Origin: Toxoplasma gondii ME49
Lineage: Eukaryota; Apicomplexa; Conoidasida; Eucoccidiorida; Sarcocystidae
Direction of reading: 5' to 3'
DNA: 64,000 nucleotides
NCBI RefSeq assembly: GCF_000006565.2
Contig: NC_031475.1
Span: 558,001-622,000, forward strand
Below, one piece after another: positions 44,501 through 55,970 of this stretch; position 1 is the stretch's first letter; every line of letters begins with the position of its first letter. Made by a program: the position numbers and the translations under genes. Below the pieces are notes generated by a model. The model was not told the origin of the DNA and did not search any database. It was given only the letters and a program-made list of their open reading frames with translations.

Positions 44501-46468
44501 CGAACAGGAGATGACCAGCCCCAGGCACCGCGACGACCGCAAGACAGAAGCGAACACGCAAGATTCACTGAGTTGTCTGCTTCTACTCGTCGAAAACGCA
44601 TCGCCCACCACTTCCAGAGCCGACAAGGTGTGGCAGTCCTCCGTTGTCTTTCGAAAGGACGAAGCCGCTGCTCTTTTGCTTGCAACACAAGTACGGGCTA
44701 GTGAAGCGGGGCTTCCGGCAGGAGTATTGTGGGCTAAAAGGTCTGTTTGTTTCCATGTTTCGAGTTCTAGATGTTGAGTCTGGCGTTTGACGAGTTCTCG
44801 TAAAACTTTATTTCTCCGAAACGTCGCATTTGCAGGCAAGGGAGAAAGGACCGAGACCGGAGGCGTTCGGAGCCCTTGTGAAGGCGACAGCGCCTCCGGG
44901 AGAAAAAAGAATACAATTTTCCTTCTTCGACACGACAGGGAGTCCTCGCAGACACACATGTATCCGAAAAGACGGCACTGTGTGCACCAAAAAAATGTTT
45001 CTTCATTTTTGGAAAAGCAGAAACCCTCTATGTATGCACACCTGAGTCGCGCCACATTGCCCGCTGACACAAACCTCAGGCGACACTCTTATATTTGTAT
45101 ATACATATAAATGTACATGAATTATGAGCCTCTCTGTTCAAAAAAAAGACGAGGCGTTCTTTGACTGCGTCTGCAGATGCGAATACATATTTGATTGTAG
45201 ACATGTAGATGGATTTAGTATATTTAAAAAGGGACGCAGCTTTCTTTGTTTCCGCCTTACCTGAGCGTCGTAGAAAGCGATTGTTCCATTTCTGAAGCCA
45301 ACAGCGAGGACGGACCCGCTGAAAGAAGAAAAGACAAATTCCGTTTCGAGGTCTCGCGCTGTCTGTACACCTTAAGACCGAAACAGCGACTGTGGTTTTT
45401 CTCTTCTTCCGCTACCGGAATGTCGCGAGAGGAAAAGAAGCATGCGTGCAAAACAGATCCTTTACCACCTGGAGCGCCGCATGCATTCAAATATGGAAAG
45501 ATGAAAGACTCAGTCTCTTTTCTCAAGGCGGCATCGATTGCTTTGACCTCAGGCAAATATATATGTATAATTTCTGTTAATCTACATGTGCATCTATAAT
45601 ATTATATATACACATACTTTTATATGCATTATGAAATTTAAGTGTCTATCTATCTACCGGTACATGTTTGAGAGCATTTATACATATTTGAATATATCTA
45701 AATCAATGTACTTAATATCGATGTCTGTACATGAATGTATATGTCAGAACATAGACGTATGAAAACGAACTGAGAGATGCGATGTTCTGCGTAAACTTAG
45801 TGGCTTGGGGGTTGTGAGCGTTACGTTCCTGAGGAAAGCTCGTACACAGACGTGGGTTTTCAACGTGCCCTAGACCACTGCTCTACTCAATGTTCTTCTC
45901 GCGAGCATGAATATCATAAGAGAACGTGGAACCGGTGAACACATTCTTCAAGACTTGACCACGGAGTTCCATTCCCATTTTGAAGTCACGCCGTACTTGG
46001 GAGAGAGAGAAATGGCGGTGACCAGCTCTGTGACTTTCAGGTACTCGACAACGCGTGCATCCCAGAGGGTTTTTCCTTCTTTCTGTCGACTTCCTTCTTC
46101 TCGTCTGCCTCGGTCCTCGCGGGCGCGGGCGCCACTCGAGTCCGAAACCGGGAAGAGTCTCCAGACTTGCACTGTCGCGTCGAGACACCCGGTAAACACG
46201 ACATTCTGAAGAAAAAGAGCAAGCGGGAGGGAAATGCCCGCAGCCTTACTGCAGTTGAACTGTGTCGCGGAAACTCGTCTTTACAATCTTCAGATCACTG
46301 AAAACCCCCAGCGCAAGCTCAAACAAGTGGAGCAACTCCCACCCTCCACCTGCGTCCGGGCCTTCGAAGTCAAGGAAAGATTGCTCTGCATCTGAAAGCT
46401 TCCCTCATAAACTCTTCCAAATGTCCATTCCTTTGCTACTCAAATTCCCAGATGTTTGTGCTCCCCTG

Positions 46469-46508
<40 letters not shown>

Positions 46509-46761
46509 TTGACCGTATCTGATACCTGGAGTCATATTCGGTATCCCAGGTACTATAATGGCTCTGCTTGTTCGGTTTGAGTTATACAGTTCTGGTTCGC
46601 GGATCATTTGTACAGAGACACTCTTCACATATCCTTTATCTAAACTTTTTTTAAATAGGCCTGGCACCTGTTTAGTATACATATATATACGAAGATGTAT
46701 ATGTATGTACATCTACCTCTCTGTATACATATGTACATATATATGTGCACATATTTGTGCG

Positions 46762-46796
<35 letters not shown>

Positions 46797-49700
46797 GCCT
46801 TCTTGCAGCAAGACAGAAGAAGAGATAGTGCGCATTTTATAGACACCTTCGCGTTCTTTCTGTTCCCTTCCGCCTCGGAGTGGACCTCGATCTGAAAGGC
46901 AGACTTTTTGCCTTCTAGCTCGCTGGCATTTGGAAAAAGAAACCAACGGGGGGCTTGAAAGGTCCGGAGTTCCGCAGTGAAAGCGCGAGGCATCTCGATG
47001 GGACGAACCTTGAAAGTCGGGTGGAAGGCGACGCTTGTCGGCCAGTCCCGACACCGCAGAACCGCGACGGCTTCTGGCTGCTTCGCCGGCCACCACAGGC
47101 GCACCTACAATAAATAAGAAAGCGAAAACCCAAATTTCTTATGGAGAAACAGCACTAACGCAGACGTGTTTCGAAGCAAAAATCCACGCGAAAAACAAGA
47201 GATGCAAGGGCGAAGACAGGAAACACGGAAAACAAGGTAGACCGCGCCCGAAAGGAAAGGACATACAAATGTGCAAGTCGTCCGTCACTCAGATTTTTTT
47301 CAACGAGACCCAATGTAATAACAGACACAAAAATGTCCACATTCATACATGACAATATATATATATATATAAATTTGTGTGTCCATTTGACAGTGAACGC
47401 AGTATGCCTGGTTCATTGAAGGTGTGATTGGAGTTACTCGCGTTGCTTTTTATTTTTAGTAACTGTCGTCAGAAAGTCAGTCGAGGCCAGTGCTGCGTAC
47501 TCTCCCTACTACTTTTGTCTCTAGATTCCAGACCATGTCTGTCCCTGAAGAAACGTGGCGGGCGGGGAGGTCTTCTTTGTCTACAAGCCAGTCTCACCGT
47601 CTTGTCGAGAGAGGCGCTGAGGAGCAGCGCAGCCTTCTGAGTAGGCGCCCAGACAAGCTGGATGATGGCGGCCGAGTGACCTGTGAGACAGAGGGTCGGC
47701 CGGTTGGATATAAACCACGGTGTCGCTTGGCTACGTGACGCATTTGCTTCTTCTCGCTTTTCTCGCCCTGCTTCTCTGTCTCCGCGACCTAACAGAGAAG
47801 CAACTCCTTCCTCCGTGTGAGCTCGGAGTCCCCGAGAAAAAGCTTTCTTTGCTCCTGCACCCACAGGCGCCTTCGCGCGAACGCTCTCGGGTGTATCGCC
47901 ACCGCAGGCTGGCGCCTCGGAACCGTTCGTTTCCTCCGCTGCCGCAGCAGCAGATGGAGTCGAGGTCTCGTCACTTCGGGTTCGCCTCTCGGCTGGGAAC
48001 CCGCAAACGGCCGCCTTTCCTCTCCCGACAACCCCTACACGCTCCCCAGGCAAAGACGCGAACGGCCGCAGAGGCCGTGCCCCCGAGTCCGGTGTACGTA
48101 CACCCCGCGGGTTGCGGCGCCGCAGGTGAGACGCGCAGGCCAGGCGAGAGGAGGGCGAAGACCGGTGATTCGAAGCAGAAGAGAGGCTAACTGGCAGCGA
48201 AGAAGCTCGCATGTGAGCAGGCCTGCAGACGATTTCGTTTTCATGTCCTTCCTGGGGAGGGGTGCCGCCGTCTGGCGCGTGCGACGCGAGCGTGCCGGGA
48301 TCGGACTGACACTGTTCACCTGCCAGAAACGAGAAGGAGAAGACAGTGTGTTGTCGAGAAATCTTGGGGAAGCCAGGAGACTTCCTTTACAGAAGAAATA
48401 CACGCGACACTGGAGAACCGCGTGGAGAAGGAAATTTTCGGCGAGCGACCACGAACGTTTCCTCGTGAAGTTCTTCGCACAGGTTTTCCGAAGGGCAGGA
48501 CGCAAACAGATGACAGACGGTCTTGATTTCAAAGCCGAGTCCCCAGCTGAGAGAAGCAGACGGTACGTATCAGGTGCGGGGCGACACAGTTGCATGCGGT
48601 CAGAATCACTTTCTTCGCTGCACGAGTGCTGACAAGATGAAGGTCGACAAAAACACCTTGCGAGACAGACGTACATGTTGCTTCTTCTACATGTCAAATA
48701 CCTGTCACTCTAAACCCATGCAGTCCGTCTCTCGCTCCGACCGAGAACAGCCTGTGGCGCAGAGCGCACCGATGTCTTCTCCTCTCTCCTCCGCCTGCTA
48801 GGACAGGGGTGCGCTGCTTGAATTTACCGGCTCAGACAAACGCTCAAGTGTCGACTGCGATGCACAGACGGACACAAGTGATGCTTTCACTGTCGATACC
48901 TACATGCCTCGTCTGTCGCCGTCGACCTCCCTCCATCGTGGCTGCCGCGACTGCGCATCTCTCTGAAAGTCCTGCCTCGTCTAGTTCCGTCGACTTTCTC
49001 CAAATGCACTGTTTCGGCGTGAGTCATTTCGTTCTTGTCTGCGTCTTTCATGGACAGATGCGCGCCATCACGCTGTGGCAGCGGTCGTTCGCTGTCTCTC
49101 TTCCCAGTCAGAGAGCCCGCAAACTTTCTTCCTCGTTTGTCTTCGCCTCGGCCGCGTCGAGAAAGGGCCGAGACGCAGAGCGAAGGAACCGACCAAAGAG
49201 AAATCACACCCGTCTGGCCAGCCGCAGCTAGCCAGTCCCCCGCCGGAGAAATCGCCGTCGCCCAAAGGGCCGCGCGGTCACCTGAAGAGCAGAAAACGGA
49301 AACAGAGAGAACGCCATGGCAAGCAGGAAGGACGGAAATGGAGACAGGCAGGAAAGAAGAGAGAGACAGAAAAGGACGGGAAAAAGGGGGAAGGGACGAT
49401 GCAAGGAACCCGGGTGAGGGCTTGCAGCTACCACGAGATCCACACAAATCAGGAATTCGACAAAGGAACGGCGTTTATAAGTCTTACCTGTTTCTATCGC
49501 CCTCACGCACCAGACCTCCGAAAGTGGAGGCTGGTGCTTGTTTCCCTTTGTCACGCTCCGCTTCAAAACGGCAGGGAAGGGGTGCTAAAACGAAAGCAAA
49601 AGACACGAAACAAGGTGTTATCCCGGCTCTGGAAAACATGCTATGAAGGGAAAGAGCTATTTTCACAGCGAAGAAGGAAGCGACAGTCAGCCTCGGGTGT

Positions 49701-52700
49701 ATCTATTGTCGTTCCCTTGAGAAGTACAGAGATGCAGCTCTCGCGCGTCTTCCCTGAGCCGCGAAACGACTTTGAAACCCACACAAAAAATTATCTCGGA
49801 GACGACATCGGACACAAGCTATGAGATATACCCACGTTTGTTATCATTGTTTCTGTGATTCTCTGAACAAAGATATGAGGATGTAGATCGGAGTCTATGT
49901 CAAAAAGATTTTCTTTCGTTTTACACTTTTGTAACGCTGAGAACTCACCAGTCCAGCATAATCGGCGCCTGCATGTTGGGCTCCGCGGCCTCCCGAGCGA
50001 GGCACTGCAGACGTCGCTGTCTTCCCATCTGTAGTGACCATTCGTGAGCTGTACGTACACCGCAAGTGGAGAAGAAATGAAGACGAATGATGCGAACGAT
50101 TTAACGTAAGTCTCGCATTATCTGTTTTTGAATTATTGAACAGATTACTTTGTAATGCAGCTGAAAGGGCTGAATTTCAGTATCTGCGTTAAGCTAATTG
50201 CTTTAAACACTTTCAGAAAAGAACAGTCAAATGGACACGCACGAGGGAGAAGACTCTCAACATCTGCGCCTAATCAATGTTGGAAAGACATCTATATAAA
50301 GAGACAGATATCATTATATTCCACAGAAATATATGCATGCACAAATGTATATTCTAGAATTATATCTAGACACGTTTCATCGATGTGTGAACTGTGTGTG
50401 TTAGTCCTTATTCGGAGCACGCTTTTGAAGACAGATGTGGGGAGCTTGGCCGCGTCTGCGTATCCAGTCGGTGTACATCCAGCAGATTCGATGGAGGCAG
50501 TCCACCGAATTCTTCCAAAATGAAATCTGTGTCCCCACGAAAAACATCCCCCTCGGAGAGCGGCATTGACGACACGGGCTTCAGGGCCTGTCGAGGCTTT
50601 GCGGTGCTTCACTTCTTTGCTCCTCCCCTGAGCCACTTCCATTACAAAAATAGATACGACATGGCCAAGTGGAGAGGCAACGGATGCTAACAAATAGAGG
50701 AGATGGCAAGCGTCTAGTTTGAGTGAAGCATATGCAAACGAGCTGGTGTTTGACTCTTCAAAAGTGCTCTGTGTCAGTCTCTCCTTTCTCCGGCGTCTGA
50801 CGGATGTCTGTACCTCGCGCCGGTTGCTGAGAGATTCGTCCTTGTACTAGTCGTCGACTCGCCAGAGAGTTGCCTGCGGCCCCCGAGTCGTTTGACGGCA
50901 TTAACTGACCGTGTCATCCATGCTGAGATTCAAGACAGAGACACCGCGAAACAAGAAAATCCTCTCTCCCTGAAGCTCCTTCTCTGTCTTCACAAGGGCA
51001 CCTCCGGCCCGGCGCCGGGACTTCACCAAGCGTGGGACACCGAACACACCCCGTCGGCGTCTGTCCCAGAAGGTCGAGAGAAGTGAACACAGGAATCGAG
51101 AACAGCGCAGGCAGGTTCCTCTCTCCTCGACGTCTTGCTCTAGGCCAGAACGAGAAATAGCTCTGTTTCTTTCTTCTCCTAGGCGCGTGATGAATTGCCG
51201 CACGGGCACTCCGTTCGACGAGCTGCTGTAGCTCTCCCGAAGGCGAAGAAAGAACTGGAAGAAAACGAGGCTAATGAAACCCATCTCGACACTCACTTCG
51301 CTTTGAAGGCAAAGAGACACTCGAAACGCCGCTTCGAAGCATCTGACTTCCAGAAGATCCAAGAGACACGAAGCGTGACAAGGCAGGCGCGACCGACGTA
51401 GAAACTGCCGAACTCGCAAAGGGCGACGCTGCGGGACTTTCCGAGCAATCGCAGTGACGAAGCTCTCCATCTGAAACAACATGAACACACACAAATAAGT
51501 GCGTATATATGTATATACCTGAGATGTGAATTTATACACATCGTAGCCGTACAGGTAAGTTTTAGGATATATACACCGTGAAGGCTCTTCTGATCTCCAT
51601 GAACGGAATTGCAAATTAGCATGCCTTTACTGCATCACGTAACCGATGTGGAGTAGCCTTGATGCCGTAAATATTGCTATTCAACCCTTATAGCCGGGTT
51701 GTACCTGGAAGTCCGTTTGTCTCTCTGTCTCCCGGGACCCTCGAAGATTCCTCTGCAGCAGACCCTATGCGTTCGTCGATCTTTTCCCTCCCACAACCTG
51801 CACGAGAATCTCGGCTTTCTTTTCCTTGCGTGTCGACTGGAGTTACGCCTTCCGCCGTATCTTCGTGGCGTCCATGTTCGTTTTCTTGTTCGATCTTCTC
51901 TTGACGAGACTCCACGTTGTGCTGCTGAAATCGCAGACCTGTGGCGTCAAATGCCGCGAGGAATTCTCCTCGCGGCGTGGCGACAGAGTTTCTCAATTCC
52001 TCGCTGCCCTTCTCGCTCGCGAGGCCTCGCCTGCCGGCGTCGCGGTACAGTGTATGGACACCCTCTTCCAGTGAAGATACACTCGAAGAGCGTCGCGACA
52101 AGAGCCTCCCGCCGACAGAACTTTCTTTGTCTGCCGTCGGAAAATAGGCCTCAACCGCAGTGGTGAAGGAGCACTGTCTGACGACCCGCGCCTGGTCGTA
52201 TGCCGACCGTTGTCTGCCACGTGCATCACTGCACTCGCTTTCGGTGCTTCTGCCTTCCCTTGTCGTAAAGAACGCACTCGCGTCTCCGTGTTCTCTTCGC
52301 CTGAGCAACGGCCAGCTTCGCTCGCCCTCGAAACAAGACGAAGTAGCTTCTTCGTCGTGGCCTCCCTGGGCGGGCCTAGCAGACGCAGGGCTCCGTCGCG
52401 GTGAAAATGATCGTTCTGGGGCATCGCGAGCGACATCGCAGGCGTCAGTGGCGTCGTAGAATTCTTCGTCGGAAACGTTTTCTTCCTCTCCACCAGTTCT
52501 GCGCTCCCTGCACGCAGGCGAGGTCGTGCGCTCGAGCTCGGCAGCTTCGCCGACGCCCTTCTCTGGGTTTTGAGCGCAAAAGCTGGAGTGCGTCGCCGCA
52601 GACACGTCGCAGCTCGGCTCTCTCCAAGTTCGCGACCGACCCTCTTGAAGCCGAGAAAACAAACGAAGTTGCTCCTCCCCCAGCTCCGACGCTCGCGTGC

Positions 52701-53076
52701 TGCGGATGTGGAAGTGGCCTTCTAGGTCGAGAAAGGCAGCCGCGAGACCCGAGCAAGCTTGCATGCGCTCTCGCTTGATGCCCGACAGCAGAGGCTCCGG
52801 GTCCGGATCAAAAATCGGCTCTCCGTTCCTCGACACGCGCTCGGTTTTGCGGGGACGCAAACCATTTTCAGAGGACCTCCCAGGAAAGTGTGAGGCCTCC
52901 CCACCTAGGAAAGGCTGAGGCGCGGCCTCGGGGTCTCCAGAACTGCATGCAGGTATGAACATACCACGACGGGGAGGCTGACGCGCAGGGACTCGCGAGG
53001 TGGGAGGCGGGGAAGCTTCGAGCTGCCGTTGCTGTCGCCTCCGACCTGCATGTGAAAGAGATTTCCCTGGTTGCAT
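39807..53076 (-). CDS. WDR44: WDR44-like WD40 protein with FFAT-like motif
   Basis: Homologue of WDR44/Rabphilin-11, a Rab11 and VAP partner in endosome and ER trafficking. Exons, 5' to 3', are 51705-53076, 51297-51470, 50945-51254, 49949-50028, 48904-49281, 47598-48319, 47009-47104, 45997-46205, 45261-45318, 44394-44459, 43308-43391, 42655-42722, 42006-42116, 40966-41042 and 39807-40738. They total 4,737 nt, 1,578 residues, in phase throughout. N-terminal 640 residues are disordered, with DEEFYDATD at about 203-211; human WDR44 begins with a similar EEFYDA FFAT-like motif. The propeller starts at ALWATAISPAGDWLAAAGQ, followed by a 170-residue insert, TGHSAAIIQLVW...SLDKTVRLW, SVAFHPTF, VVFTGCLDATVQVW, VLAVGFRNGTIAFYD, ALCVTTNDSRIRIF and GLVCGSENGWICCW. 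The C-terminal 310 residues are low complexity. The exon 3/4 boundaries (donor GTGTCT) are the weakest. The stop overlaps a GTAAGG donor, so a further 3' exon near 39596-39740 is possible. Confidence 0.92.
41367..41497. repeat. Two (TA)n microsatellites in a WDR44 intron
   Basis: Perfect TA runs at 41367-41396 and 41468-41497 inside the intron at 41043-42005 of the WDR44-like gene. Confidence 0.9.
42117..42654 (-). other. WDR44 intron with about 400 nt of near-continuous polypyrimidine
   Basis: The plus strand at about 42120-42520 is almost entirely purine (GAGA/GAAA/AGGA blocks). The transcript therefore carries a long pyrimidine tract running to the acceptor before the exon at 42006-42116. 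This accounts for the long open frames seen here on both strands. Confidence 0.7.
43842..43866. repeat. (TA)n microsatellite in a WDR44 intron
   Basis: TA run of about 25 nt in the intron between the exons at 43308-43391 and 44394-44459. Confidence 0.9.
46471..46791. repeat. Two long (TA)n microsatellites in a WDR44 intron
   Basis: TA runs at 46471-46505 and 46761-46791 in the 803-nt intron separating SVAFHPTFK from NVVFTGC. They are among the longest in the window. Confidence 0.9.
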
Positions 53077-55025
53077 TTTTTCGCCAGAAATGAGGAGGTC
53101 CAACGTGGGGACACGAGTGGCGCTGGCGCAGCGTCAGGCGCGTGGCAGATGACATCCGAAAAATACGAGAACCGCGGGAGTTCGGGAAGAAACGACAAAG
53201 TAAGGGAAACAACCAACACAATTGACCGGGCAAAAAACCACGTCAAAACACGCAGCGCGCGCTTAGTCTCAAAGGATCTGCAGCAGAACTTGACGCACAT
53301 CAACAACAGCTTTCTCTAGGGTAGGCGAAAAAGCTGTGCTGAGGCCCTCCCGGAGGTTACGCGGTCACTTCACAGAGAGTCGCAACAAGACACGCACGTC
53401 AGAGTCGAAAGTCCGCAAGCGTCCACTCGCTGGAGACTACGAAACTCCTTACGCTTGAGTTTGCATGATTCCACTCTGAAAGAAAACACTTTATGATTGG
53501 AGCAGACGAACAGATGCCGCCAAGCTGGGCGGTTCAACTGCATTGGTACTCGAGTGTGTGTCGCTGGGAGTTCCAGGTCTCATGTCGCCACTTAGAGGTT
53601 GACCCGACCGCAAGGAAACATGTGACACACTCAGGGGGCATTTGTGCTAACACATTCGTTCAAACTTGTGGAGAAGCGGTGTCGGAAGTCTGCTTAAAGG
53701 AGGATACCGCGGACGACGCAAGACACTTGAACGGTGGACGCGCATGCAAAAAAAGAACGGTAGTGCATGCACGGCGGAGAAAAATCCGGAAAAGCAGAGT
53801 CATTCACAGGTCCACATTGTCCTGAATGAACTGTTGTGAAAGGCAGATATTCCTGATCGGCTTTTGCGGGCCATCCTCTGCAAGTACAGGGACAGTGAAC
53901 AGGGAAGGCGTCCGGTGATGCGTCTAAAGTGACGCACAGTCTAACAAAGCGTTGCTCATTTTAGTGTCTCAGCCCTGTATGCATGACGTATTGGTTTAGG
54001 CACTTCCACTTCTTTACATGAAGAGATGCGTGCGCAGCAACGAAGGTTACTGGGTCGACTCGCACCGTGTGCCATGTGCTTTTTAGGAAAGTGGAGACGC
54101 CATAATATTATGCCTGGTGAGTGTGCCGAACAAAAGCCAAGAAGGACTCCCTAAATTCCGTTCTTGAGATCGCACATGGATGTTTAAACGTTCTAACTAG
54201 ACACCCTCGAACCCTACAGGACCACCTAGCTCGTTTTAGCGTGCCGGCTACTTTAGCAGGACTACTAGGTCAGGCATTGAGACTACGGAACGCCTGCTAC
54301 AGAAGGTGAAGCCAATCCATGACCTGGTGGCTCAGCAGCGGTGGCAGCGATGAGCAACATCATGCTTTTGTGCGCAAGTAGAAGGTTCGAAGAAAGTGAT
54401 GACTCTCAAGGTGCTCACTATCCTTGTGACGAACCCGCCGTACAAGCGTATCAGTTTTCAGGCACAGGAGGAGCTAGCTTATGGCCAACGATGTGTTTTT
54501 CGGGGTCTGTATCAGAGCAGTGCTGTATTATCCAGGCCGCTGTAGTCCACACAACAGAGTGACACCGTGTCGTGAAAAAAGACCGATTAGATGTCCGTTG
54601 GTACTCAGCAGAGCCCCTCAAATTCATTGCTTTCTCTAAAAACAAGGATTGCGAGCTTTGCCTCGATACTCCACACAGTTCCTTCGGGAAGGGATGTGCA
54701 CAACTCATTTATCAGTGAAAAACGGCCACAGTGTTCAAGTTCATGGAGCTTCAGGAGAATCAAGGGTGAACAGATTCTAAAATTGAAATCCAGAAGGGAT
54801 AAAGCTTCTTCGGCACAACATTCGCAGGGAATTGGACCTCCACCAGGATGTGTCGCACCACAACTGACGAAGCAACTGTATAACGGAACTGGGTGGCCGG
54901 CCTGGCTGTGCCAACATGGAACTTTCACGACCGGCGATCTGTTCACGTAATATCCCTAACACATCTTGTGAGATTCAAGCACTGGCTCACCGACACTATG
55001 GCAGCTCAAGGCAGCACAGAACACG
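53077..55025. other. Spacer between WDR44-like and 4-TM genes
   Basis: The 5' flank of the WDR44-like gene and the 3' flank of the 4-TM gene. Frames of 110-119 codons exist on both strands (53493-53825, 54591-54950, 54605-54946) but mirror each other and lack splice or start context. I see no supported gene. Confidence 0.5.
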
Positions 55026-55970
55026 TCAATTTTCTGAGACCTGTTCACCTTCCGCCTCATCATTTGTCGCCGCTGGGCCGACTGCAGGCGCAGGTGTCAG
55101 AGGGATTTGGGCATCTGCCGATAGGGCGGTTGCCCCTCGTCCATCATTTTCTTGATTTCGACTCATTGCTTCTGTCGGTTTTGCTTCGTACGTTTCAGCA
55201 CAGGTCCCCCGCGCCACATCGACCTTTCTTCCTCCCTCGTTTTCGGCTAGAGTTCGATGCAACTTGAAAGTAAGGATGCACGTGACAAGGACCAGGGCAG
55301 CGCACAGGAAATAAAGAGCCACAAAGGCTGCCAGGATCTTTAGCGATTCTGAGATGTCTTTCACTTGCTGCTCCTCCTCGGGAGTCAAAGCTGGTTTTCT
55401 CTTCAGTTCTTCCAGTGTTGCAAACTCCTCTCTGAAACGGTTGGCTTCCAACGAGCCGCAAACAATCGTTGCTACGGTCAACAGAACAAGTAGGCAGGCG
55501 AAGCCGATTGTCAGCCCTGGACTCCGTGCAACAATCCCCCATATACCCACTGCTGCGACTATGCAAGTAACTATGAAAATGACTGCTGGTTCAGTCTGAC
55601 TGTTTCCTATTGCCAGGCGACAGGCGACGGTCGCCGTAATGAACACAAAGCAACAGAGAGTCAAGAAGGTAACTATGTGAGACAAGGAAACTTTCCAGCA
55701 GCTGCACGTTCTGCTGGTTAACTCCACTGGGGAGCAGCTGCCATTTTGTGCCACTTTTGCTAGCGGAACCTTTTCAGGAGCAGGCTCAACCTCGATGATG
55801 GCATCCGGGGGTGCGAGGTGGTCGCTCCTTGTCGTCTCGTGCTGTAGATCGAGGTCCTCCAAGACGTGTCCGTCAAGATCTGGACCGTCCGAGGACGGAG
55901 ATTCCTCGTTTTTCATTGCGCAGGTTGCTCGTATTGGAGAACTGAACGAGTCAAAGTGCGCCACCTCCAT
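55026..55970 (-). CDS. Four-transmembrane protein, unknown function
   Basis: Intronless, 314 residues from the first ATG at 55970. The N-terminal 95 residues are acidic and soluble. They are followed by four hydrophobic helices at about 97-121 (SHIVTFLTLCCFVFITATVA), 128-148, 151-173 and 211-235 (LAAFVALYFLCAALVLVTC). A charged loop lies between helices 3 and 4 (about 174-210, ending KRKPALTPEEEQQVKDI), and the last 75 residues form a hydrophilic tail. The layout, with a short first loop and a longer second one, recalls tetraspanins and MARVEL proteins. The second loop has no Cys-Cys-Gly motif and only isolated cysteines, so tetraspanin identity is not supported. There is no cleavable signal peptide. 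Both ends are probably cytosolic. Cys pairs near helix 1 (TCSCW, TLCCF) could be palmitoylated. I cannot name a family. Confidence 0.75.
   Translation of the reverse strand: MEVAHFDSFSSPIRATCAMKNEESPSSDGPDLDGHVLEDLDLQHETTRSDHLAPPDAIIEVEPAPEKVPLAKVAQNGSCSPVELTSRTCSCWKVSLSHIVTFLTLCCFVFITATVACRLAIGNSQTEPAVIFIVTCIVAAVGIWGIVARSPGLTIGFACLLVLLTVATIVCGSLEANRFREEFATLEELKRKPALTPEEEQQVKDISESLKILAAFVALYFLCAALVLVTCILTFKLHRTLAENEGGRKVDVARGTCAETYEAKPTEAMSRNQENDGRGATALSADAQIPLTPAPAVGPAATNDEAEGEQVSEN

Noticed and set aside
55026..55970. Assignment of the 4-TM protein as a tetraspanin
   Set aside because: The large loop lacks the Cys-Cys-Gly signature and paired cysteines; only the helix count agrees.
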